DNA from: Abyssibacter sp036156195
GTDB lineage: Bacteria; Pseudomonadota; Gammaproteobacteria; Nevskiales; OUC007
Length of the DNA: 64,000 nt
Direction of reading: 5' to 3'
Assembly: GCA_036156195.1 (NCBI GenBank)
Contig: JAYZUZ010000012.1
Location: 186,001 to 250,000, forward strand
Shown one piece after another: positions 1 through 8,557 of this stretch (position 1 is its first letter; each line of letters opens with the position of its first letter). The notes beneath the pieces were generated by a model. The model saw nothing but the letters and a program-made list of their open reading frames with translations, was not told the DNA's origin and made no database searches. The position numbers were made by a program, and so were the translations under genes.

Positions 1-810
1 CATCTGGGCATCCGCGTGAACCTGGTCAACACGCAGTCGCGGCTGCTGTCCTACATGGATGATGAGATCACTGAGGCCCTGTCCTATCACCTGCGTGATC
101 GCGGGGTCACGATTCGACACAACGAGAAAATGGCGCGCGTAGAACCGCGTGATCACGATGTTGTCCTGCACCTGGAGTCCGGCCGGCGCATCAAGTCCGA
201 CTACTTGCTGTGGGCGAATGGCCGAACCGGCAACACCGACTCACTGAATCTCGAGGCTGTCGGCCTGGAAGCCGATGGCCGTGGCCAGCTCAAGGTCAAT
301 GAGCAACACCAGACCGAAGTGCCTTCTATTTACGCCGTCGGCGATGTCATAGGCTTCCCTGCATTAGCGTCCAGCGCCTACGACCAGGGTCGGTTTGCCG
401 CAGGACACATCGTGACAGGGGAAGCCCGGTCCCTGCGCTTTGACTTGATGCCCACGGGGATCTACACCATTCCGGAGATCAGTTCGGTCGGTCAGACCGA
501 GCGTGAGCTGGCCGAGTCCGGCGTGCCCTATGAGATCGGCCACGCGTTTTTCAAGCACCTTGCACGGGCACAGATGGTTCGCGAAGAGGTGGGCATGCTC
601 AAGCTGATCTTCCACGCCGAAACGCTGGAGATCCTGGGCATTCATTGTTTCGGCGAGGCCGCATCGGAGATTGTGCACATCGGTCAGACCGTCATGGCCC
701 GGGGTGGGGAACGGCAGCTGCAACATTTCATCGACACGACGTTCAACTACCCGACCATGGCCGAGGCCTATCGCGTCGCTGCGCTAAACGGCATGAACCG
801 CCTGATCTGA
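1..810 (+). CDS. sthA: Soluble pyridine nucleotide transhydrogenase SthA (5' end outside window)
   Basis: Open from the first base, so the start lies upstream; the 269 residues seen are the C-terminal part of a protein usually about 465 aa long. SthA is a cytoplasmic FAD flavoprotein that passes reducing equivalents between NADPH and NAD+. Visible signs are the segment SRLLSYMDDEITEALSYHL, typical of SthA rather than of dihydrolipoamide dehydrogenase, then GRTGNT, the FAD-contacting YAVGDVIGFPALASSA, and a full pyridine-nucleotide-disulfide dimerisation domain. It ends at a strong bidirectional terminator shared with the convergent ompA-like gene. The N-terminal FAD motif, and the expected lack of a redox-active Cys pair, cannot be checked here. 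Confidence 0.9.
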   Translation, partial: HLGIRVNLVNTQSRLLSYMDDEITEALSYHLRDRGVTIRHNEKMARVEPRDHDVVLHLESGRRIKSDYLLWANGRTGNTDSLNLEAVGLEADGRGQLKVNEQHQTEVPSIYAVGDVIGFPALASSAYDQGRFAAGHIVTGEARSLRFDLMPTGIYTIPEISSVGQTERELAESGVPYEIGHAFFKHLARAQMVREEVGMLKLIFHAETLEILGIHCFGEAASEIVHIGQTVMARGGERQLQHFIDTTFNYPTMAEAYRVAALNGMNRLI

Positions 811-822
811 CATCTGAAACAA

Positions 823-848
823 GAAAGCCCCGGCGAACCGGGGCTTTC
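823..848. terminator. Bidirectional intrinsic terminator between sthA and the OmpA-family gene
   Basis: A perfect 11-bp stem (GAAAGCCCCGG / CCGGGGCTTTC) closes a CGAA tetraloop 12 bases after the sthA stop and 21 bases beyond the 3' end of the convergent gene. The A/T-rich outer stem bases let it work on either strand. Confidence 0.8.
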
Positions 849-869
849 GTTCAAAGCACGCGTGGCTCG

Positions 870-2051
870 CTACTCTGCAATCGTGCGCAACTCAACGCGG
901 CGGTTCAGTTCGCGTCCTTCCTCGGTGTCGTTCGTGGCAACCGGTTCGAACTCACCATAACCACGGGCCGTCAGCCGAGAGGCTTCAACGCCCTGGGAGA
1001 CCAAGTAGTCGACCACGGACTGGGCACGCGACTGCGACAACTGGGTGTTGTACTCAGCAGCACCCCGCGAATCCGTATGGCCGGCCACCTCAACCAGAGT
1101 CGCCCGCTGATTCTTCAGCTTCTCGGCCTGGCGCTTGAGGACGATCTTGGCATTGGGCGTCAGAATTGCGGAGTCGGTTTCAAAAGTCACACCACGCAGC
1201 ACAACCACCTCCTGCTGCTCGCAACCCTTGTCGTCCACCTTGACGCCCGGCGCGCTGTCCGGGCAGCGATCAAAGGTATCGGTGACACCGTCCCCGTCTG
1301 AATCCTTCTTCTGGGCCAAGGGACAGCCACTGGCGTTGACGACCGTGCCCAACGGAGTTGCCGGACACACGTCCTTTTGGTCGATAACGCCATCCTGGTC
1401 GGTATCAACCACACAGTCAGTCCGACCCGTTTGCGGGTCGATCACGGTCAGTTCGCAATCCTGCTTCGCGGGTGCGGCAGGGGTTTGGCCGAAATGCCAG
1501 GACAGGGGAATCTGCACCCCGATGTTGAAGCGCAGATCGTTGAGCAGGTTTTCATCGGCATAGTGCTCGTTGTTGAACTGCGCCATGTACCGCGCCTCAG
1601 CCCGCAACGCGATATTCCGCACCAGGGGCACGAGCACACCACCACCGGCATTCAACGCGGGGTGAATATCGTTGTTCGCGAGGATGTCATCTTCGGCCAG
1701 CCCAATTCCTGCCAGCACGAAGGGCTTGACCGGCAACGCACCCACATAGGCGCTCAGGTCGTAAACATAGTCAACAAACACACCGAACTGGTAGTCGTCC
1801 TCGCCGTCCAGATCGCGCTCCAGCGCGTTGCTGTAGAGACTGACTTCCAGTGCACTGGCAGTGTTGGACAGCGGAAAGCCGAGCCGCAGACGGGCACCCA
1901 CACCATCGTCGTTGGCACGGGTTGAGTCCACAGACACGAACTCGCCGGCAACGCCGACGTAGGGGATACGAGCGTCGTCAGGTGTCACGGCGGCCGCTGG
2001 GCCAGCCAAACAGGCGCTGACGAATGCCGATGCGAACAGCATACGGTTCAT
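870..2051 (-). CDS. OmpA-family outer membrane protein with thrombospondin type 3 repeats
   Basis: A 393-aa envelope protein tying the outer membrane to peptidoglycan. Order of parts: signal peptide (about residues 1-20, ending AGPAAA), an eight-strand-like beta-barrel region to about residue 200, two Ca-binding type 3 repeats (DTDQDGVIDQKDVCP and DSDGDGVTDTFDRCP), and a C-terminal OmpA domain with GHTDSRGAAEYN and LSQSRAQSVVDYL. The architecture is that of OprF. I chose the ATG at 2051: AAGGAAG sits about 6-7 bases upstream and a signal peptide follows at once. A longer reading to 2213 would overlap pyrD and put 54 non-signal residues in front. Transcribed towards sthA; pyrD lies upstream on the same strand after a 121-base gap. 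Confidence 0.9.
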   Translation of the reverse strand: MNRMLFASAFVSACLAGPAAAVTPDDARIPYVGVAGEFVSVDSTRANDDGVGARLRLGFPLSNTASALEVSLYSNALERDLDGEDDYQFGVFVDYVYDLSAYVGALPVKPFVLAGIGLAEDDILANNDIHPALNAGGGVLVPLVRNIALRAEARYMAQFNNEHYADENLLNDLRFNIGVQIPLSWHFGQTPAAPAKQDCELTVIDPQTGRTDCVVDTDQDGVIDQKDVCPATPLGTVVNASGCPLAQKKDSDGDGVTDTFDRCPDSAPGVKVDDKGCEQQEVVVLRGVTFETDSAILTPNAKIVLKRQAEKLKNQRATLVEVAGHTDSRGAAEYNTQLSQSRAQSVVDYLVSQGVEASRLTARGYGEFEPVATNDTEEGRELNRRVELRTIAE

Positions 2052-2172
2052 GGGTTCTTCCTTGAGGTGGATAAGTCTGACGGTCTGCTCACCCTCGTCC
2101 CGACTGATTCCCCGGGGGCAAACGGTGGTCATTGCAGCCGATATGCCCAGATTATCATGCAAGCGACAGATT

Positions 2173-3198
2173 TCAGTTGCGTGACCCACCCTGCGCCCGC
2201 ATCGCATCAACACATCCGCTGACCAGACGCGGACCGCGATAAATGAATCCCGTGTAGAGCTGGATCAGATCCGCACCCGCGTCGAGCTTGGCCACCGCAT
2301 CGCCCGGCGACATGACACCCCCGACACCCACCAGGGCACAGCCGTTACCGACATGTTGCCGAAGCACACGGAGAACGCGCGTGGATGCCTCGCGCACCGG
2401 AGCGCCGCTTAAACCGCCTTGTTCATCAGCGTAACGGGCCCCTGCGACCTGGTCGCGCTGGATAGTGGTATTGGTCGCAATGATGGCATCAAAGCCAAAC
2501 CGCAGAACCACATCGGCGATACTGCGTACCGCGTCGTCGGTGAGATCGGGCGCGATTTTGAGCGCCACCGGCACCCGCTTGCCGGAAGCATCCATGAGGC
2601 GCGACCGGCACTGCGCCAGCCCGTTCAGCAAATCAACCAAGGCATCACCGGCCTGCAGATCACGGAGCCCCTTCGTGTTGGGCGAGGAGATATTCACCGT
2701 GAGGTAGTCGGCATCGCGGTAGGCTGCTTCCATACCCAATTGGTAATCGGCGAGCGCCTGGTCAGCCGGCGTGTCGGCATTCTTGCCCAGATTAATTCCC
2801 AGCTTGGCACCCGCGCGATCGCTGCGACGCACATTCCCGAGCACGACGTCCAACCCGTCATTATTGAACCCCAGGCGATTGATGATGGCCTCATGCTCCG
2901 GCAGACGAAACATCCGAGGCTTGGGGTTGCCCGCCTGCGGCCTGGGCGTCACCGTCCCAACCTCCACCAGCCCGAAACCGAGCCGCGACCACGCGTCTAT
3001 ACAGGTAGCGTTCTTATCCAGGCCTGCAGCGAGTCCAACCCGATTGCGTACCCGTAGTCCCATCACCTCACAGGGATCCTCGACTGCCTGGGAGAAGAGA
3101 CCCGCGAGCGACGGTGCCCGGCTCAGCGCAGCCAGTGTCAGGTGATGTGCCTGTTCGGCATCGAGGGAGAACAACAACGGACGTGCAAGCGCGTACAT
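2173..3198 (-). CDS. pyrD: Dihydroorotate dehydrogenase (quinone), class 2
   Basis: A 341-aa FMN enzyme of pyrimidine synthesis that oxidises dihydroorotate to orotate and passes electrons to membrane quinone. The N-terminal helix pair (MYALARPLLFSLDAEQAHHLTL) is the membrane-docking extension that marks class 2. Further motifs are GLAAGLDKNATCIDAW, the VNISSPNTKGLRDLQ catalytic-loop region, and the C-terminal phosphate-binding GVGGVMSPGDAVAKLDAGADLIQLYTG. Length fits the family (about 335-345 aa). It is divergent from the membrane-protein pair starting at 3373, with a 174-base shared upstream region. Confidence 0.95.
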   Translation of the reverse strand: MYALARPLLFSLDAEQAHHLTLAALSRAPSLAGLFSQAVEDPCEVMGLRVRNRVGLAAGLDKNATCIDAWSRLGFGLVEVGTVTPRPQAGNPKPRMFRLPEHEAIINRLGFNNDGLDVVLGNVRRSDRAGAKLGINLGKNADTPADQALADYQLGMEAAYRDADYLTVNISSPNTKGLRDLQAGDALVDLLNGLAQCRSRLMDASGKRVPVALKIAPDLTDDAVRSIADVVLRFGFDAIIATNTTIQRDQVAGARYADEQGGLSGAPVREASTRVLRVLRQHVGNGCALVGVGGVMSPGDAVAKLDAGADLIQLYTGFIYRGPRLVSGCVDAMRAQGGSRN

Positions 3199-3372
3199 GA
3201 AAAAAACCGGTCAATTTTGCGGGCAGCATAGGCGCTCCGCACCGGCCTAGCCACAGAGCGCATGCGCGTCGCCGGACCAGCACGCTCGGCTCCCCGCCGC
3301 ATTGACGGCACGCCGGCCTATCCGGCACAGTTCCCGCCAGAACAACGACTTTAAGCCATCTGGGGGCTGACC

Positions 3373-3672
3373 ATGCTGCGCATCCAAACCGTGATCATGT
3401 TCTTGGTGCTTGTCGGTGTCTGTTTCGGCACGGTGACTACGCTGAACGTATTGATTGATCGGAGCGTTCAGGAGACCCGTACGCAGGGAGCCACCGCCGA
3501 GCAGGTCTTTGGTTCCACTGCGCCTGCGGCACTCACGTCAAAACCTGAAGCGTCTGCGCAGCCGTCCTCGGCAGAAGCAGAGATTCGCCGGGTGGCGCGC
3601 GCCGTTGCGCTGGCCGCAGCGCAGCAGGTCGCCGCCGACGTGGCACGCGCGGAAGTCGCCGACCAGCTCTAG
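3373..3672 (+). CDS. Small membrane-anchored Ala-rich protein, function unknown
   Basis: I do not recognise this 99-aa protein. It has one N-terminal membrane segment (about residues 5-26, VIMFLVLVGVCFGTVTTLNVLI), a polar linker, and an Ala/Arg-rich helix near residues 68-97 (EIRRVARAVALAAAQQVAAD and onward). That helix resembles two segments of the next gene, which starts 45 bases downstream on the same strand, so the pair probably forms an operon and arose from one ancestor. GGGGGCTGACC before the ATG is an acceptable ribosome site. The soluble part should face the periplasm if the Met-Leu-Arg end stays inside. No family assignment. Confidence 0.65.
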   Translation: MLRIQTVIMFLVLVGVCFGTVTTLNVLIDRSVQETRTQGATAEQVFGSTAPAALTSKPEASAQPSSAEAEIRRVARAVALAAAQQVAADVARAEVADQL

Positions 3673-3717
3673 CTTTTCCCGCGCGCTCTGCGCGCCTCGT
3701 ACCGTTGATCGAGTCTC

Positions 3718-4854
3718 ATGACTGAATCCCATCGCATGCGCGGCGGGGCACTGGGTGCCCTGTTGACGCTCATCGCTGTTGTCATTGTTGCTGTCGTCGT
3801 CTTCCTGGCGGTGGACGTTTTCTTGTTTGACTCGGCTACTGTCAAACGCGTGCGAGGCGACTCCAGCTCCTTGTTCACGGAGCAAACACAAGCGGATTCC
3901 CTGAGCGCCGCAGACGCTGTCCGTATCGGTCGCGAGGAGGCCGAGAAAGTCGCAGCCTCCGCTGCTCGCGACATGGCACGTCAAATGGCTCGCGGCGAGA
4001 TCGCGAGGAAAACCGGAGACAATGTTGAGCAGGCGACCATCCGTATGACGCAGGCCCCTGCCCTTTCCGAACTCAGCGGTACCACGCAGCTGGCCGCCCG
4101 CGAAGCCAAGCGCGTCGCGGAGCGAATTGCCCGCGAAATTGCGGCCAACGTCGCCACAGACGAATTAATGGCCTATGTCGATGCAGTAACAGGCGTTGCA
4201 GAGCCCACACCACAGCTCGTCGACGGACAGACAGAGGCTGTCGATTCCCCCGCAGGTGACACCCCTGCAGGGGAGACCGCGGACGCTGATTCCGAAGACG
4301 CCCAAGCCGACGACATGACCGCGCAGGCGCCGTCGGATACCCCGCGCCCCGAATCTGGTACCGACGCGAATGCCGCCGCGGCCAATCCCGAAGAAATCGC
4401 GACTGCGTCGACGCCGGCATCCGCGTCTGCACCTGCGCCCTCGGAACAGACTGCACCCCGGTCAGCGCCCCGCCGCCCGGCCGCGCCTGCGCCCCAGCCC
4501 AAACCCCAGCCATCCGCCGTGGATCTCAAGCCATGGTGGCCGACGACCGCGGTTAGCGACCAGGTCTTGTCACTGCGTTTCGCTGGAGAGGCTCAGGCCG
4601 ATGATGCCGGCTTGGCATTGCTGTTTACCGCGCCCCCCGCCTCGCTGGACGCGGTGTCCGACCATGTGCGTGTACTGGATGACCAGGGGCGCTCCGTGAC
4701 GATTCGATGGAGTACCGCCCGCAATCCAGCCCTGGTCCAAAGCCAATCGCTGCCAATCGGACGTTATGTCGTCATCATCAGCGAAGAACTCACGGCCCGT
4801 GACGGTCGCCCGATGGTCCGCAAGCTCGAAGGCCCGGTGTTCATCGGCGGATAA
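3718..4854 (+). CDS. Membrane-anchored protein with Ala-rich helices and a C-terminal beta domain, function unknown
   Basis: A 378-aa protein of unknown function. It has an N-terminal membrane segment (about residues 10-36), two Ala/Arg-rich helical segments (about 64-97 and 118-150, the second containing REAKRVAERIAREIAANVAT), an acidic then Pro/Ala-rich linker of about 120 residues (typical of flexible envelope linkers), and a C-terminal domain of about 95 residues (from roughly SLRFAGEAQADD to GPVFIGG). That last part looks like an all-beta Ig/CopC-like fold, judged only by its pattern of alternating hydrophobics. The helical segments repeat the one in the preceding small protein. The start at 3718 has a weak ribosome site; ATG at 3736 is possible. 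Confidence 0.7.
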   Translation: MTESHRMRGGALGALLTLIAVVIVAVVVFLAVDVFLFDSATVKRVRGDSSSLFTEQTQADSLSAADAVRIGREEAEKVAASAARDMARQMARGEIARKTGDNVEQATIRMTQAPALSELSGTTQLAAREAKRVAERIAREIAANVATDELMAYVDAVTGVAEPTPQLVDGQTEAVDSPAGDTPAGETADADSEDAQADDMTAQAPSDTPRPESGTDANAAAANPEEIATASTPASASAPAPSEQTAPRSAPRRPAAPAPQPKPQPSAVDLKPWWPTTAVSDQVLSLRFAGEAQADDAGLALLFTAPPASLDAVSDHVRVLDDQGRSVTIRWSTARNPALVQSQSLPIGRYVVIISEELTARDGRPMVRKLEGPVFIGG

Positions 4855-4865
4855 GGGTTTGCGAC

Positions 4866-5138
4866 TTAATCCCCGTACATCCGGGGGTTGAACGCGAGGA
4901 TCCGACCGGGTTCCAGCTTCAGATAGGGCGTGTCGCTGGCCTTTGCGACCCGATAGGCTCGCGGGGGCACATCCGGCTTGAACAAGGGCATACCGTGGTG
5001 GCCCGAGGACGGATCGCCAAAAAATCCTTCGCCGGCGTCACCGAAGTATTCGTTGCCTTCAAAACGGCCGTCCTGTCGCGCAGCTGCACTGCCTCCAATC
5101 AGGCAGAACAAGCAAACGCCAAGAGCCACTGCACGCAT
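4866..5138 (-). CDS. Small secreted protein, function unknown
   Basis: A 90-aa protein with a clear Sec signal peptide (about residues 1-20, MRAVALGVCLFCLIGGSAAA), then a Gly/Phe/Asp-rich mature part (FEGNEYFGDAGEGFFGD) and a C-terminal part with LKLEPGRILAFNPRMYGD. It is convergent with the Ala-rich membrane protein, with only 11 bases between stops. There is no clear Shine-Dalgarno before the ATG. The signal peptide and undisturbed frame support a real gene; the function is unknown and I know of no matching family. Confidence 0.6.
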   Translation of the reverse strand: MRAVALGVCLFCLIGGSAAARQDGRFEGNEYFGDAGEGFFGDPSSGHHGMPLFKPDVPPRAYRVAKASDTPYLKLEPGRILAFNPRMYGD

Positions 5139-5331
5139 GTCGGGAGAGGGTTCGGACCTGGGTCGAGTATAGCCCGACCGCTACCGCGCTGGTTCGCAAC
5201 ATCCTGCCAGCAGAGGTAGAGTCGAGGTCACCGCGTCCTTGAGGTCAGTGCGTCCAGGCGCCCTGCGGCGGTGCCGACGGCAAGCTGGCTTCATCGACTA
5301 CATGTGACTTTCGGCCACAAGGACATCGTTG

Positions 5332-6771
5332 ATGCTCAAGAACCAGGTACAGCTCATCGCCTATCCCAATCGTATGGGAGACAGTCTCGGCGACCTCTAC
5401 GACATCCTGGAACAGCACTTCTCCAAAGCGGTAGGCGGTGTACACATCCTGCCCATTTACCCTTCCAACGCCGATGGCGGCTTCTCACCGCTGACCCACA
5501 AGGAAGTCGATCCCAGCTATGGCGATTGGGATGATGTGGAGCGCATCTCGGCCAAGTACGACCTCTGCCTGGACCTTACGCTCAACCACATCTCGGACGA
5601 GTCCGAGGAGTTTAAGGACTTCATCGCCAAGGGTTACAAGTCTGAATACGCCGACCTGTTCGTCCATATACACGACATGGGCGAGATCACCCCGGACGAC
5701 ATGGCCAAGATCCATATCCGCAAGGAGAAGGAGCCATTTCGCGACGTGCAGTTCGCCGATGGGTCGGAAGGCCAAGTGTGGTGCACCTTCACGGAACATC
5801 AAATCGATTTGAACTACAAGTCGGAAAAAACCTATGCGCTGATGGAGGAATACATCCAGTTCCTCACCGACCGCGGCGTCAAGCTCTTCCGCCTGGACGC
5901 CTTCGGTTATACCACCAAAATCATCGGCACCAGTTGCTTCCTGGTCGAGCCACGCGTCTACGAAATACTCGAATGGATCAACAATGTCGCACGTGAGCAC
6001 AATGCCGAAGTGCTACCCGAGGTGCACGACCACTCGAGCTACCAGTTCGCCATCGCCAACAGAGGTATGTGGGCCTACGGCTTCGCCCTGCCCCCATTGC
6101 TGCTCTACACCCTGCTGGACAATAACACCGAATACCTAAAGAACTGGCTGCGGGTGTGTCCGCGCAACCAATGCACGGTGCTGGACACGCACGACGGCAT
6201 CTGCATCCCCGACGTCGAGGGCATTCTGCCCAAAGACAAAATCCAGGCCATGGTGGACAACGTGCAGGATCGCTCTGCCGATCCGATACTGCGGCGCTCG
6301 GCTGCGAACGTGCACAGCGTCGGGGCCATCTACCAGCTTACTTGCACGTTTTATGACGCGTTGAAGCAAAATGACGACGCTTACATCTGCGCCAGAGCGA
6401 TCCAGTTCTTCGCTCCGGGCATCCCGCAGGTGTACTACGTCGGCTTGCTTGCCGGCATCAATGACGACGCGCTCATGGAACAAACCGGCGAACTGCGGGA
6501 CATCAATCGCCAGTTCTACAGCCGCGAGCAGGTCGATACGGCCGTCGAACAACCCGTCGTCAAGCGCCTGTTGAAGTTGATGGAGTTCCGCAACACATAC
6601 CCCGCCTTCGATGGGCGGTTCGAACTGAACTACAGTAACGACAGCAGCGTTTCCATGGCATGGCGCAAGGGCGAGTACTACTGCAACCTGTTCGTTGACA
6701 CGAACTTCAAGAAAGCCACGATCAAGTACTTCAATCCGAAGACGCGGATCAAGCTGAACATGACCTGCTAG
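5332..6771 (+). CDS. GH13 subfamily 18 glycoside phosphorylase (sucrose phosphorylase type)
   Basis: A 479-aa cytoplasmic enzyme of the sucrose phosphorylase type, which splits sucrose with phosphate into glucose 1-phosphate and fructose by a retaining mechanism. The opening LIAYPNRMGDSLGDL and VHILPIYPSNADGGFSPLTH are typical. Catalytic residues visible are nucleophile Asp189 (RLDAFGY), acid/base Glu230 (LPEVHDH) and stabiliser Asp288 (LDTHDGI). I chose ATG 5332, with AAGGA eight bases upstream; a TTG lies just before it. The gene stands alone, without a sugar transporter, fructokinase or LacI-type regulator. Related GH13_18 members use sucrose 6-phosphate or glucosylglycerate instead, so the exact substrate is open. 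Confidence 0.85.
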   Translation: MLKNQVQLIAYPNRMGDSLGDLYDILEQHFSKAVGGVHILPIYPSNADGGFSPLTHKEVDPSYGDWDDVERISAKYDLCLDLTLNHISDESEEFKDFIAKGYKSEYADLFVHIHDMGEITPDDMAKIHIRKEKEPFRDVQFADGSEGQVWCTFTEHQIDLNYKSEKTYALMEEYIQFLTDRGVKLFRLDAFGYTTKIIGTSCFLVEPRVYEILEWINNVAREHNAEVLPEVHDHSSYQFAIANRGMWAYGFALPPLLLYTLLDNNTEYLKNWLRVCPRNQCTVLDTHDGICIPDVEGILPKDKIQAMVDNVQDRSADPILRRSAANVHSVGAIYQLTCTFYDALKQNDDAYICARAIQFFAPGIPQVYYVGLLAGINDDALMEQTGELRDINRQFYSREQVDTAVEQPVVKRLLKLMEFRNTYPAFDGRFELNYSNDSSVSMAWRKGEYYCNLFVDTNFKKATIKYFNPKTRIKLNMTC

Positions 6772-6871
6772 GTCACTGGCGCCGATGCCGGATGCCGAGT
6801 CGGCTCCAGCATCGGCGTGCAAATCGCCTACAATCCCCGGCCGAATCGATTTGAGCACCGGGGAGTACCGC

Positions 6872-8392
6872 ATGACCGTCATCCGTCAGGACGACCTCAT
6901 TGACAGCGTTGCCGACGCACTGCAGTTCATTTCCTATTACCACCCGCTGGACTTTATTCAGGCGGTGCATGCGGCTTACGAGCGTGAGGAGAACCCCGCG
7001 GCGAAGGACGCCATGGCGCAAATCCTGATCAACTCGCGCATGTGCGCTGAAGGCAAGCGTCCGATCTGTCAGGACACCGGTATTGTCACGGTCTTCATCA
7101 AAGTCGGCATGAACGTACAGTGGGATGCCGAGCTGTCCCTGTCTGACATGATCAACGCTGGCGTACGGCGCGCGTACCAGCACCCGGACAACATTCTGCG
7201 CGCGTCGATACTGGCCGACCCGGCCGGCAAGCGCCAGAACACGCGTGATAACACGCCCGCAGTCATCCATATGGAAATCGTCCCGGGCGATACCGTGGAC
7301 GTGCAGGTTGCAGCCAAGGGCGGCGGCTCGGAGGCCAAGAGCAAGTTCGTCATGCTCAACCCTTCCGACTCCATCGTTGATTGGGTCGTCAAGACCGTAC
7401 CCACCATGGGCGCCGGCTGGTGCCCTCCCGGCATGCTCGGTATCGGCATCGGCGGCACCGCCGAAAAAGCCATGGTCATGGCCAAGGAGTCGCTCATGGA
7501 CCCGGTCGATATCCAGGACCTGCGGGCGCGCGGGCCGCAGACCCGAGCCGAAGAGCTGCGACTGGAAATCATGGATGCGGTGAATGATCTCGGCATTGGT
7601 GCCCAAGGCCTGGGCGGCCTGACCACGGTCCTAGACGTGAAGATTCGTGACTACCCGACCCACGCGGCCAATCTCCCGGTAGCGATGATTCCGAATTGCG
7701 CGGCCACCCGCCATGCCCATTTTGTGCTGGATGGATCCGGACCGGCATTGCAGACACCGCCGTCGCTGGATGATTGGCCTGTGGTCAGCCGTGAAGGCGG
7801 CGGCAGCTCTCGTCGTGTCGATCTCGACACCGTCACCGCTGACGAGGTACGGAGCTGGAAGCCCGGTGAAACCCTGCTGCTCAACGGCAAGATGCTCACG
7901 GGTCGTGATGCCGCCCATAAGCGGCTGACCAGCTTGCTGGAGTCGGGTGAGGGCTTGCCTGAGGGTTTGGATCTCAAGGGGCGATTTATTTACTACGTCG
8001 GCCCCGTTGATCCGGTGCGCGATGAGGTCGTTGGCCCGGCCGGTCCGACCACCGCCACCCGCATGGACAAATTCACCGATGACATCCTGGAGCACACCGG
8101 CTTATTGGGCATGGTGGGCAAGGCGGAACGCGGCCCGATCGCCCGTGAGGCCATCAAGCGTCATCAGTCCGTTTACCTGATGGCGGTTGGCGGTGCGGCG
8201 TACCTGGTCTCCAAGGCCATCGTCGGCTCACGTGTTGTCGCCTTTGAAGATCTGGGCATGGAAGCGATCTACGAATTCGAGGTCAAGGACATGCCGGTGA
8301 CGGTGGCCGTGGACAGCACCGGAGAGTCGGTTCACGAAACCGGGCCGGCCGAGTGGAAAATCCGGATCGAGGATCTCAAACGTAAGCGCTAG
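6872..8392 (+). CDS. Fumarate hydratase, class I (iron-sulfur)
   Basis: A 506-aa [4Fe-4S] enzyme of the TCA cycle that interconverts fumarate and malate in the cytoplasm. The three cluster cysteines expected for the family are present: Cys66 (RPICQDTG), Cys184 (GWCPPGM) and Cys276 (PNCAATRH). The N-terminal alpha half and C-terminal beta half (from about LNGKMLTGRDAAHKR) are fused in one chain, as in E. coli FumA/FumB. I chose ATG 6872 because GGGGAG lies six bases upstream; the frame stays open further 5' but carries no family residues there. A terminator-like hairpin follows. The preceding phosphorylase ends 100 bases upstream, so co-transcription is possible but unproven. Confidence 0.95.
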   Translation: MTVIRQDDLIDSVADALQFISYYHPLDFIQAVHAAYEREENPAAKDAMAQILINSRMCAEGKRPICQDTGIVTVFIKVGMNVQWDAELSLSDMINAGVRRAYQHPDNILRASILADPAGKRQNTRDNTPAVIHMEIVPGDTVDVQVAAKGGGSEAKSKFVMLNPSDSIVDWVVKTVPTMGAGWCPPGMLGIGIGGTAEKAMVMAKESLMDPVDIQDLRARGPQTRAEELRLEIMDAVNDLGIGAQGLGGLTTVLDVKIRDYPTHAANLPVAMIPNCAATRHAHFVLDGSGPALQTPPSLDDWPVVSREGGGSSRRVDLDTVTADEVRSWKPGETLLLNGKMLTGRDAAHKRLTSLLESGEGLPEGLDLKGRFIYYVGPVDPVRDEVVGPAGPTTATRMDKFTDDILEHTGLLGMVGKAERGPIAREAIKRHQSVYLMAVGGAAYLVSKAIVGSRVVAFEDLGMEAIYEFEVKDMPVTVAVDSTGESVHETGPAEWKIRIEDLKRKR

Positions 8393-8410
8393 GCGCCGGA
8401 TGATTGCCTG

Positions 8411-8437
8411 CACGGCCCTCGCTTGGCGGGGGCCGTG
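8411..8437 (+). terminator. Terminator-like hairpin after the fumarase gene
   Basis: The stem CACGGCCC / GGGCCGTG, extended by inner CGC/GCG pairing, lies 18 bases after the stop. The following tract (TCGTTTCC) is only weakly T-rich, so termination efficiency is uncertain. Confidence 0.5.
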
Positions 8438-8457
8438 TCGTTTCCGGCCCTGTTATT

Positions 8458-8469
8458 CGACCTTGGTCG
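8458..8469. promoter_or_regulatory. Candidate CrbR operator upstream of the porin gene (site 1)
   Basis: A perfect inverted repeat CGACC-TT-GGTCG, 88 bases before the porin start, extended to TTCGACC/GGTCGAA. It matches the consensus CGACY-WW-RGTCG found in the other two promoter regions of this acetate locus. Confidence 0.5.
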
Positions 8470-8485
8470 AAGACCCGGTAGAACT

Positions 8486-8497
8486 CGACTAAAGGCC
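8486..8497. promoter_or_regulatory. Candidate CrbR operator upstream of the porin gene (site 2, degenerate)
   Basis: CGACT-AA-AGGCC: one intact and one degenerate half-site, 28 bases downstream of site 1. The following bases AATAGAC resemble the AATAGG that follows the acs site. Confidence 0.4.
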
Positions 8498-8557
8498 AAT
8501 AGACGCTACCAAAGCCCCGGCCAATGATCGCGGACACCAATAACAGGAGGAGACCCC

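Noticed and set aside
645..1925. Plus-strand frames opposite the OmpA-family gene
   Set aside because: No ribosome sites or domains; the minus strand encodes a complete OmpA-type protein.
2052..2213. 54-residue N-terminal extension of the OmpA-family protein
   Set aside because: It would overlap the end of pyrD and hide the signal peptide; the ATG at 2051 has a good ribosome site.
3352..3363. CGACTTTAAGCC-like sequence near 3350 as a further CrbR site
   Set aside because: Only one half-site fits and the flanking genes have no link to acetate use.
6136..7606. Minus-strand frames of about 250-280 codons opposite the phosphorylase and fumarase genes
   Set aside because: Antisense openings caused by GC-rich codon bias; the plus-strand genes have full catalytic motifs.
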